Assembly (NCBI GenBank): GCA_013076295.1
Contig: RQOL01000834.1
Location: forward strand, 111,800 to 175,799
DNA from: Sanderia malayensis
Lineage: Eukaryota; Cnidaria; Scyphozoa; Semaeostomeae; Pelagiidae
DNA length: 64,000 nucleotides
Direction: 5' to 3'
The position numbers and the translations under genes are program-made. Positions 34,901-44,280 of the stretch are shown here, piece after piece. Position 1 is the first letter of the stretch. Every line of letters starts with the position of its first letter. The notes beneath the pieces were generated by a model that did no database searches, had not been told where the DNA came from, and saw nothing but the letters and a program-made list of their open reading frames with translations.

Positions 34901-35951
34901 GAGCTGGTTTGATTGAATCGATTGTTTTTCTTTTATTCCTTGAAAGATTCCTCTTATTGCTTCCAGCGCTGACGACAATTTTCCACAATAAAGGTGAGTT
35001 TTTTTCAAGCTCTTTCTCTTGGCCCTCAAATGAAAATTGTTCGATAGAGCGTTCTTGTACAGCTTTGAATGTACTTTGTTGGTCTGAGCATATCTTGGCA
35101 CACTCGACAGCAACTTGACAGGAGACAATTTTCTCTAATTCTGCACGGCATCCTGGAAGTTTCCATATAATGTTAGCAATCGCTTCGCAATTTCCCGAGC
35201 ATAGGCAACGAATGACGGCTTGCAAGTCGCTTGGGACAGCTTTTGTAACTGTTAAACCACCTGATACGGAAATGACCTTGAGAGAAAATATAAGTTAAAA
35301 CACATTAAAATAAAAGAAAAACAGTTATGGTCATTTGCGGTATTTGCAAGCCCTATTTTGGTGGTTGTAAGCGAGAACAAGATAAACAACAGATATAAAC
35401 TCGGCACGGGGACAAATTCACAAACACCAACCTACCTGGACTTCTTCTTTCACAACACCATCTTGAAAATGGGAAAGCAGATTTTTCCCTAGTTCGCGAA
35501 ATGGCCATTTATCCTCAGTTTGTGCCGAAGCGTCACTCACCAGTTGTCTTCTCCTTTCAGGTTTTTCATGAACTGATCTTTTGCTTTCTGGTGGACATTC
35601 TGTGTCTGTGGGCACACCCCGTTTCACTTTATTTGACAGGTATTTTAGTCGAACTGTTTCCCTTCCCCTCAGAAAACTTGCTCTCTTCTGCTCCTTGTTC
35701 TTCACCGCTGTTTTAACACTGCGGTAACAGGCTTTGCACGATATCCTGAAATCAATATCCCCAAGCTCTACATCCAAGTGTGCCTCCAAAATCTGACCAA
35801 ATTCTGTCTTGTGTCCGTTCGGATGAAATAAATTGATTATGTGATCTTTTGGAGTCTTGTATTGGTGAACATCTTTCATACACACTGCACAATAATCACG
35901 ACTTACCAATGGAGAAATACACTCTCTTAATTTTTTTGGTGTTCCGTCCAT
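31965..35951 (-). pseudogene. DUF6589-like DDE transposase with ZAD-like and C2H2 zinc fingers, two nonsense codons
   Basis: Four exons, all phase 0 with gt-ag introns: 35951-35436, 35276-33969, 33731-33480, 33230-31965, about 1,113 codons. Residues 21-74 hold a ZAD-like C-x2-C ... C-x2-C. The middle has NTLVNSIILRRGGADKMTYR. Likely catalytic residues: D494 in LAGDNVN, D650 in FGDELTCER, E991 in DREVEHWNK (after NNRGLSDSN). Two C2H2 fingers (about 799-820 and 832-853, DNA 32748-32912) lie between D2 and E. Damage: TAG at 34368-34370 (codon 475), just before the first catalytic motif, and TGA at 33537-33539 (codon 673). The reading is otherwise open, so inactivation is recent. The donor of exon 2 (CAA|GTTCTT) is weak. 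DUF6589 is named from memory of motif order. This is presumably the protein that cuts the TIRs. Confidence 0.75.
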
Positions 35952-36109
35952 GAAGTTAGACGCACATGGTATGCCTCATGTAATGCAAAGAATTGATCTA
36001 TTGAACGTTTTGTAGGTGTTGACACACGTTGCAGGCCCCCCATATAAACAGATGCGAATTATGACTCTATTACCCCCTGGAACTGTTTTCATTACTTTTT
36101 GTCACACAA

Positions 36110-36540
36110 CTTCACGTTTTTAAAATTTTATTGAAGGACTCCAGTATGAACAATTCAGGTGGTAAATAATTGGTTTTTGGTTTGATTTGATAATTTTTGA
36201 CATTAAAATATTTACAATATAAAAGGTTAAAGAGTAAATAATTAACCATAAAAGTAATCCCTGAAATTTTATATATTGTTTGAAAATATTTAGGGAGGAA
36301 GCTTGTTTCCACTCAGTTGTAAGGCTATTCCATATTTTCTACCAGAAAAACATTTTTTCCGTTGGAGGAGTTTTTCTCCCGTATCCTTGCATCCGCATTA
36401 GTGTTACGAAGGTTACGCAAAGAAATTTTCCAGTTTTTGATGAAAAGTTGACAAAGATATTGAGGAGCAAGATCGTTGAGAGATGTGTAGACCATTGTTT
36501 TGGTTTCTGTAGTGATCATTAATAGTCTTCCATACCAATT
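36110..36540 (-). pseudogene. LINE ORF2 C-terminal fragment
   Basis: MVYTSLNDLAPQYLCQLF and RNLRNTNADARI, then after a frameshift KIWNSLTTEWKQASSLNIF, are the typical end of non-LTR reverse transcriptase proteins (L2/CR1/jockey-like). It lies inside the TIR element, upstream of its transposase gene, and is degenerate. No clear target duplication was located. Confidence 0.65.
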
Positions 36541-37600
36541 TCTCTATTAGTAGTCTAGGGGAGACGTCAAAGCTGCTATCAGTTATAATTCTGGCAGCTC
36601 TATTTTTGCAACTTATTTATTTCCGTCACTCCACAGCAATAATGAAAATGGGGCTCTACAATATCTAGGTAAAGAATGTTAAGTGTGTGTGATGGAAGAA
36701 TTTTTTGGCATGCTTTAGAAAACCAATAATTCAGTGATAAACAACAAAGTATCCAAAATATTATTTCATGATATAAAATAATTTTTCATAACAGTTTCAA
36801 CAGTCCTCAAAATTTTGAGAAAGTCATATTGTGCCTGCCATACCCTTCTGTCATCTAATTATATGGATGGTGTGCTGGAGCTGAATATGAACCAAGTTTT
36901 TCAGTAATATGTTGCCTGCTAGATCTTGTTATGGTGCTGGTGTAATCACATTTACTTGTTCATTGATGCAATGAGTATGGTTACTTCACTTTTTTCTTCC
37001 AATTTTGATGTGCATATTGACACTGAAATAATAATAAAATGATGACAGTCCAAAGAGGCAACAATTTAACAAATTATAAATATCAAAAGACAAAAAAATA
37101 AACATGTATCACATGGTTGAGCAAAGTATAACTGTTTGCTCTGAGTAAAAATGTTCTAGTAATCACAATATTCTGTGTCTTCCTGCACACATTTTTTTTT
37201 CATAAGAAACTAATTATCAGAGAAACTGCTGGCTTACTTTTAGATGGACAGATTTAAATAGTTAAGAAATTAATAATATAAAAGTATTGTGAGGGACAGT
37301 CAGTGAGACTATTTTTGGCCTAACCTATTTTGGCCTAGCATTTTTTCAATGACAAGCTGAATCATACCTGTTGGTGATACGGAGCAAATATTCTTAGCTT
37401 TACTCTATACATCGCATCGTTTCTTCTGCTAAGCCAACGCTTTGTTCGTTATACCTAAAAAGCTATCTATGATTCGCTGCTCCCCAGTCTTGTTGTTGCA
37501 TTGCATGCCGCCATCTTTCCTCTGCTTCCGCCAATTTTGCTTTGCCAACTTCTCTGAACAGAACCCCCTGGCATCTCAGTGACCAACCATGAGTTTGCTC
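36541..37600. other. Non-coding right arm of the TIR element
   Basis: AT-rich sequence with no supported ORF between the LINE fragment and the right TIR. It could hold the promoter of the transposase gene; no motif can be assigned. Confidence 0.5.
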
Positions 37601-37704
37601 ATCTCATTAATTATTCATGAGCAGCCAAGATGTACAAGTCTATTTCGCTGTTCCCCCTCCTTACTTTTACGGAGTTTTTACGAAATAGACTTGGAGCAAG
37701 TCTA
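37601..37704 (-). repeat. Right TIR with terminal hairpin
   Basis: Reverse complement of 29244-29347, with C in place of T at one position near the outer third. The 9-bp duplication AGTCATCAA follows at 37705-37713. Confidence 0.95.
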
Positions 37705-37713
37705 AGTCATCAA

Positions 37714-38132
37714 GGACAGCTTTAATTTTTATTGGTATGAAGGCACCAACTATGGCGTATAAGCGTTGGGCACAGAGTTCTCTTGGTATTAAGTCCCAAA
37801 CCATGGCGAGTACTTTGTGGGCATGAAGCCCCAGCAGCATTGCGCCATTCACCATGGCCTATAGATTTAGAGCATACCATTATCTTAACAATGGTACATA
37901 ATGATGGGGTAAAACACGGTTGATGTTAAACCCGCGGCGATGGCATATACGTTGTAGGCGTAATTCTCTTGGCGGCTATTAAGCCCCTAACGACACCGTA
38001 TAATTTTGGTGGGTATAAAATGGTGACACTGGCGCATAGTTGTATCACGATAGCCACGTGCAGGTATCGTTTGCAATACGTTGACTTTGATTGCTCACAT
38101 TTTCTGTTTGATGTGAAATCGAACAGAGAATC
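37714..38132. repeat. Diverged tail of the 38-bp minisatellite
   Basis: Words such as GGTATGAAGGCACCAACTA and GGTATTAAGTCCCAAACCAT continue the degenerate array from before the TIR element. Periodicity fades by about 38050. Confidence 0.7.
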
Positions 38133-38375
38133 ACTTTTGTTGTCCAACTGTGGACTGCAATACTTTACCATTTCAGAGCTTTTAAGGTCTATGGGCGGAT
38201 GGCCCTTGCCGACGACCTGTCAACTTTGCGGCCATTTGCCGTCATTATGAGAGCCCCCATATTATTACATACTAGGGGTCTTCACTCGCTTCGCTCGTTC
38301 GCCCCAGCCCGTCAAGTAAAAAAAGCTTAATCTGGTTGGCGCGCTTCGCGCGCTGCATTCGCTCCCGCTCATGCC

Positions 38376-38504
38376 CATACATACATACATACATACCTAC
38401 ATACATACATACATACATACATACATACATACATACATACATACCTACATACATACATACATACATACATACCTACATACATACATACATACATACATAC
38501 ATAC
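38376..38504. repeat. (CATA)n microsatellite
   Basis: About 32 tetranucleotides with a few CCTA variants. It produces long spurious open frames on both strands. A second short tract lies at about 38615-38650. Confidence 0.97.
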
Positions 38505-38650
38505 AAACATGGGCCGGGTTCGGTCGCTTCGCTCCCTCCCCGGAGCCCGTCAAGTGAACAATGCTTAATCTGGTTGGCGCGCTTCGCGCGCTGCATTCAC
38601 TACCGCTCATGCCCATACATACATACATACATACATACATACATACATAC

Positions 38651-39305
38651 TACATACATACCCTACAATACATACCCTACATACATACCCTACAATACAT
38701 ACCCTACAATACATACCCTAAAATACATACCCTACAATACATACCCTACAATACATACCCCACAATACATACCCTACAATACATACCCTACAATACATAC
38801 CCTACAATACATACCCTACAATACCTACCCTACAATACATACCCTACAATACATACAATACAACACATACCCTACAATACATACCCCAAAATACATACCC
38901 TACAATACATACCCTACAATACATACCCTACAATACAAACCCTACAATACATACCCTACAATACATACCCTACTATATATACCCTACAATACATACCCTA
39001 CAATACATACCCTAAAATACATATCCTACATACATACCCTACAATACATACCCTACAATACATACCCCACAATACATACCCTACAATACATACCCTACAA
39101 TACATACCCTACTATATATACCCTACAATACAAACCCTACAATACATACCCTACATAACATACCCTACAATACATACCCTACAATACATATCCTACAAAA
39201 CATACCCTACAATACATACCCTACTATACATACCCTACAATACATACCCTACAATACATACCCTACAATACATACCCTACAATACATACCCTACAATACA
39301 TATTA
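38651..39305. repeat. 14-bp minisatellite
   Basis: About 46 units of CATACCCTACAATA with point variants. The array grows directly out of the CATA tract. Plus-strand frames (38561-39322, 38574-39158) are open only because of the repeat. Confidence 0.95.
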
Positions 39306-40009
39306 CGACGCAACATTTCTAAAGAAAGTAAAGGTGGGAGGTCGAATCTTCCCCCCTGCCAAGCGACCGCCCCGCGTCCATGCTGCCCCCCTGAAAGCTG
39401 TTTCTGAAAGTTGATAGCTTCAGTGTGGAGTTTGAAAAAAAAGGTGCTTTCAAAAATTTAATCCATCCTTGAAAATTTAAACTCAATCTGTAATAAAAAA
39501 TATATCAAACTGTAGCTAAGGAAACAACGAACACGTTGCAAATAGTCTCATCTCTTAAATAAGTAGTACTGAATTCTTAGAGACCATTTGGTGGATTCTT
39601 AGAGTCCATTTGGTGGTTTGAATGAAATTTCCGAGCCGTGCAAAAAGCAAAACCTTTGAACACACTTTAGCAAGTAAAAATAGTATTTACCGTGGCAAAT
39701 AGTGACCCAGTTGAACTCAAAAAACACCAACATGAAGGTAATATGTTGGGGAACAATTATCGAAAGTGTTTGGGTAAAAAATAATCAATTGTGGCAGGCT
39801 GAAATTGAATTTTCCCAAATGCAAAAACAACGCGTGTTGCGTGAACAATTGTTCCTTCCCGAGTGAAAAGCAACTTTGTTGGAAATCGTAAAAAACAAAA
39901 AAAAAACAAAAAAAAACAACACATTATTTTAGTTGTGTTATCAGACAACACTTGTCAAAAATTTAAATGGGGAAAATCGTGCAAATAGGGCCGGAAAAAT
40001 TCAAAACTT
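39306..40009. other. Unique part of Helitron-like copy B
   Basis: No gene seen. It is not shared with copies A or C as far as I can read, and includes A-rich runs near 39893-39917. Confidence 0.5.
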
Positions 40010-40735
40010 TGACCATGGCCTAAACGTTGTTAGCATGCCGAAGCAACAATGGCGGCCGCCTACTACAAAACCCACAACTATTTCATTCAAAAAACAAAAC
40101 AAATACAAAGCTATCACCTGTGTTCTCTATTGTTTCCTGCAACTCTCCAGGGGTCTTTCAAACAATTAAGAGCTCTTTACAAAGATAATTCAGCTGGTAA
40201 AACACATTGAAAGGCGCCCACCTCACTTTTTGTGTACAAAACAAAAACACGCGTCTTCTCCAAAAGTACCTGCTGTTCAACCCGAGGGCTAATTTGCATG
40301 ATAACGAAAAACGCGTGACTGTTCACGTGAAGTTGCGAAAGAGCCAATCAAATTGCAGGAAAAGGCGAAACGCGTCACGTGAAGAGCGAAAACTCTGTTC
40401 GAAAATGGAGTTCGCGACGCGAATTTGGAAGTTTCGCCAGCGTAAACGGTCGTTTTTTCGTGATAGCACAATTAGTGGAGCAATTAATGGAATAACTCAA
40501 AAATTCTTTTAAAATAGGCTTGCAAAAATAGATAACTTTTGCCTACTCCAGAAACGGAGCCTTTCCATTCAAGTGTCAACCTTTTGCGACCCCATTGAAA
40601 AAAGCCTTATTGATCACCGATTCGCCGTTTCGTCCCATTGTTTTGAGGCGTTCGACCTATTGTTTCGGGTCGAATCTATTGTTTTAGGCAGAGTTTCGCC
40701 ACCGTCACGTGACATCACAGAATATATATATTAGA

Positions 40736-41389
40736 CTTTCCCTGAAGAAAAAGCATGGTGTACGAGAAAAAAGGGCTATAACTCCATACCGAAATGAATT
40801 GATATTCTTAGTTTCGCTAAATGACAACATATGGGCAACAAAGAATGAGCTCGTCTCTTCGTTGTCACAAACTCATGAAAAGTTCTGGCATACGGATCAA
40901 AAGATCCATGCTGCAATTTTCACCAGGCACTGTCGTCCGTCATATTTAAAAGAAAACGCTATTCAGAAGATAATTTCCGTTTGGAGGGATAAAATGGAGA
41001 AATTGATTGAAAATTCAAATGCCCACCGCCAGTGGCTACTTGATTCATGATTAAAAGATCATTATAAGCTAGACATATTTGTGGAACGCCTGTGTACCCT
41101 TGCTCATCGTCAGAATGGGATACCGAACAGGAATGGTGTCCGCCGCTCCTGGCTAAGTTGTTCACAATGTTACTTTACTGTAAAATTGCCCATTGCAAGG
41201 GATAGCCGACACGTGATGATCGAGAATAAAAAAGCATTGACGATTAAGCTTCAAATGATGCACATTAAGGCGGTTAACATGCGGGACACACGTGATGAAA
41301 CTGCAAAGGGGACAGTATGGCTCTATACCCACAAGGCCTTGTCTTGGGGTGCATTGGAAAGAACACGCGAGGATAACACTGTCAATTGA
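40736..41389 (+). pseudogene. Unidentified conserved frame in block B, copy 2
   Basis: A frame of about 215 codons runs through a single TGA (after RQWLLDS, 41048-41050) and ends with TGA at 41387-41389. It reads FLVSLND, IWATKN, HCRPSYLKENAIQKII, IFVERLCTLAHRQ, TVKLPIARDSRH and GTVWLYTHKALS. Copy 1 (from 16032) keeps much of the same protein but is cut by the Penelope-like insertion and has extra sequence near 16900. Conservation of amino acids in both copies suggests a former coding region. I recognise no domain. Confidence 0.45.
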
Positions 41390-42180
41390 CATAGAAGCCA
41401 AGTAAAAGGCCGCAGAACAGTATAGCATGAAGAAAACCAATTGTTGTTGTCATTCGAATGCAAATACAATTGTTTCTGTCAATTAGCTGTGATGCCATTT
41501 CGCGGTGTTGGTCGATCCCCGGGTGGAAAAATATTCGAGACAGAGCGCATTCAAAATGACTCGTCTATCTGACTATCGCTTTTGGTCGCAGGGTGAGTAC
41601 GGTTGCACAAGCAGACAATACAGCGTGCAGTACACTCAAACCTCCGAGGAAAAATACAATTGTAATGCAAGCCTAAAATATAATGATTGCACAATTCGAA
41701 GTCAACAAGGTGTTTTGTGTACGAGTGCAAAGTCCTGGCGGACTAAAGAAAAAATTGTGGGTCTTAGCCTTGTTGTGTATGGAGGGGTACAAGGTACCCC
41801 TCTATACACAACGATGAGGAACAAGCTCACCAAGTGGACTCTGTTTTCTTTTTTGTATTGTCTTATGCGCAATCCTGCCAAGCCAAATAGTTCCATGGCT
41901 TATCTGATCTTTCTTCAGTGCAGTGAACCAACGTTAAAGCCAATGTAACAAACACAACAACAAGCGTGGATAGCAAAGAAATCAATCCTTGTTTTATGCG
42001 CTAGGCCTTAGCATGATTGTTGCATATGAACTTTGCACGAACATGCCTTGAATAACTTGCCAAAGAGATCGTTAACAACACCCTTATGGGACCATGTTGC
42101 TCTACATACAAACGAGGCTATTTCAAAATTGCAATTTCTATCACCCATTAACTGTTCTTAAATTCCACTTAAGAACTTTT
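41390..42180. other. Rest of block B, copy 2, with the conserved palindrome
   Basis: Parallel to 17330-18158. It includes the 39-bp palindrome at 41773-41811 and ends at AACTGTTCTTAAATT directly before the 92-bp satellite. An open frame at 41505-41948 crosses the palindrome and is not called as a gene. Confidence 0.6.
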
Positions 42181-42720
42181 GAAAACTAGTAAATGAATGT
42201 GTATTTTACTTAGTTTCAGCTGCAAAAACGTGGATTCATGTGGAACTTGTGTGAATGAATGTTAATATAAATAGAAACAACTAAATGAATGCGTATTTTA
42301 CTTAGTTTCAGCTGTAGTAACATGAATTCATGTGTATTTTGGGTGAGTGAATGTTAATATTACTGAAAACAAATGAAGGAAGGTGTATTTTACTTAGTTT
42401 CAGGTGTGTTAGCATGGATTCTTGTGTAATTTGCGTGAATGAATGTTAATATCACTGAAAACAAGTAAATGAAAGTGTATTTCACTTAGTTTCAGCTGTA
42501 ATAATGTAGATTCATGTGTAATTTGTGTGATTGAATGTTAATATTACTGAATACAAGTAAATGAGTGTGTATTTTACTTGAGTTCGGCAGTAATATTGTC
42601 GAATCATGTTTAACTTGTGTGAATGAATGCTAATATCACGGAAAACAAGTAAATGAATCTATATTTTCTTAGTTTTTGCTGTAGTAATATGGATTCATGT
42701 GCAATATGTCTAAATGAATG
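42181..42720 (+). repeat. 92-bp satellite array, part 3
   Basis: About six units. The last ends at AATGTTAA where the TTAA element is inserted. Confidence 0.9.
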
Positions 42721-42724
42721 TTAA

Positions 42725-44276
42725 AGGGCTACTCCCACCATATTTTTTTACTTCATTTCTGGGTAGTTTTTGACGGAAAAACAGGTACTGCACTTTTTAA
42801 ATTTCAAAATTCGCTCATTAACATCTCTTTTCACAGCTCCAAAAGTGCAATTTTCAGGCCATTTCTGAAAATGTCGCGCAACATGAAACAATCTGGGCGG
42901 AGGTTGTATGACGTAAAAGCCGGAACGGAATCAACTTCTCTCCTTTGCTTCAGTATGGAAAAATGAAGGTCGCGTCCGGTTTTCTCCCTTGTTTTCAATG
43001 ATAAATACAAATGTTTTTTCAAACCACTTCAACACCATCATTATAAAGCTTATTTACATCTCCCCGTGTGTTTCTTTTTAATTTTCGGCATTGTTAAGGG
43101 CTGAAAATTGACCCCAAAGCTGATGCAGTGACAATGGATTTTTCCAGTATTCACACGCCTCACGTGGTTATTGGTTCATCACTCAACCTCTTCCTTCCTT
43201 TGATTTGCGTGATAAAACAACCAGCTAACGTCCTTGAATCGTGATATAATAAATTTGTTTATATCGTTTCCATCAGTTCTATGCTCTTTTTTAACACGTT
43301 TTGCCATGTGCTTGGTTTTAGCAAGATAATTATGGATTATTTTTGTATTTTCTACTTGGGTTTTTGTCAGTATGAAGCCCGACATTGTGCTGGAAACTTT
43401 TTCTTCGAATTCACATTGAACTTGTGAAATCTTCGATCTCTGGGCATTAATGTTTACACTCCTGGAAGGGATTTTCGAGTTTTTCTACACAGTTATGACC
43501 ATAACTACATTTGAAATATTACAAAAATATGAGCTGCTGCTTCAAATACACACCAGATAAAACAAATGAGGTTATTTTCATGCATTATTAGTCCAAAATA
43601 GCATTATTCTACTTTACCCGTGCCAGGACCCGCTCAGCCTAGTGATTTTGCAAATTTTTGACTGACCCGATTTGGGTTAAATCTTATAAGTGCGTAGATA
43701 AGAGATCACAAATTTTCCATACTATCAATTCTATCGAAAAATTGTTGAAAGAGAGCTTGCTCGTCTTTAATTGAATAGATTTCGAATTCATATTGTTATT
43801 TAAAACCATCCCGCACCACTGAAGACTGTATGTGAAGCTCGCTTGAGACTGCGACGTTGAGGTTGAAAAACATGCCGGCTTGCAGCTTAAGCGTGAGCAA
43901 ATCATCCTCATTTGTGTAAAAAACTCACGCTTTTCATGATAAACGAGGCATCAACAGATTCCTTAGATCCTGAACTAGTGCGTGGCAGAGTTTAATTTTT
44001 TAAATACAACTTGGTTTTGACTATAGACATGCAAAACGTTTTCGTGCGAGCTTTGGTACTGAACACAATAAAGTAAAGTTTCTGTGTTCCGGCATCTGCG
44101 TCACACCGGCCTCGCCCCAGTTTTCTTTTTGCCCGACTTTTTTCTGGAATGTGCATGTTTGGAGGCGTAAAAAAGGTTGTTAATGAGCGATTTTAAAGAT
44201 TTAAAAACTGCAGTACCTGTTTTCACGCCAAAAACTACCCAGAAATGGAATAAAAAGATATGGTGGGAGTAGCCCT
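42725..44276. mobile_element. TTAA-flanked non-autonomous DNA transposon, copy 1 (Kolobok or piggyBac type)
   Basis: The ends AGGGCTACTCCCACCATAT and their complement form TIRs of about 47 bp (CTGGGTAGTTTTTG at the inner side), flanked by TTAA at 42721-42724 and 44277-44280. The empty satellite unit reads AATGTTAATATCAC, confirming a TTAA duplication. The 1,552-bp interior has only short frames without known domains. TTAA targets are used by Kolobok and piggyBac; the AGGG end makes me favour Kolobok. Confidence 0.85.
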
Positions 44277-44280
44277 TTAA

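Larger units (their letters stand above)
29244..37704. mobile_element. 8.46 kb DNA transposon with 104-bp TIRs, RecQ helicase and DUF6589-like transposase (candidate AcademH-like)
   Basis: The ends are 104-bp inverted repeats (29244-29347 and 37601-37704) with one visible mismatch, flanked by the 9-bp direct repeat AGTCATCAA (29235-29243, 37705-37713). Deleting the element and one repeat restores a continuous diverged minisatellite. It contains a plus-strand RecQ-type helicase gene (29474-31751) and a convergent minus-strand transposase gene (35951-31965), separated by 213 bp. An old LINE fragment lies at about 36110-36540. A 9-bp duplication does not fit hAT, piggyBac or Tc1, nor classic Academ (3-4 bp as I recall). 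A helicase-coding Academ lineage (AcademH) is the nearest known group; KDZ-related elements are the alternative. Confidence 0.9.
38272..40735 (-). mobile_element. Helitron-like non-autonomous element, copy B
   Basis: On the minus strand it runs from TCTAATATATATATTCTG to GACCCCTAG. The unoccupied site is present at 16029/16030 (TTACATA|CTTTC), so this 2,464-bp insertion is exact and made no target duplication. TC...CTAG ends, a following T, and lack of duplication fit Helitrons; the 5' flank is G here, not the expected A. Its CTAG half contains a (CATA)n tract and a 14-bp minisatellite; the TC half matches copies A and C. No Rep/helicase coding and no clear 3' hairpin are seen. Confidence 0.65.

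Noticed and set aside
38561..39322. 253-codon frame rich in YNTYP and QYIPYNT
   Set aside because: It is a translation of the 14-bp minisatellite and the CATA tract.
41505..41948. 147-codon frame over the palindrome
   Set aside because: It crosses the 39-bp palindrome, is broken in the other copy of block B, and shows no domain.
42831..43022. Minus-strand frames inside the TTAA elements (also 47998-48189)
   Set aside because: Similar in both copies only because the copies are a recent duplicate; short and without known motifs.
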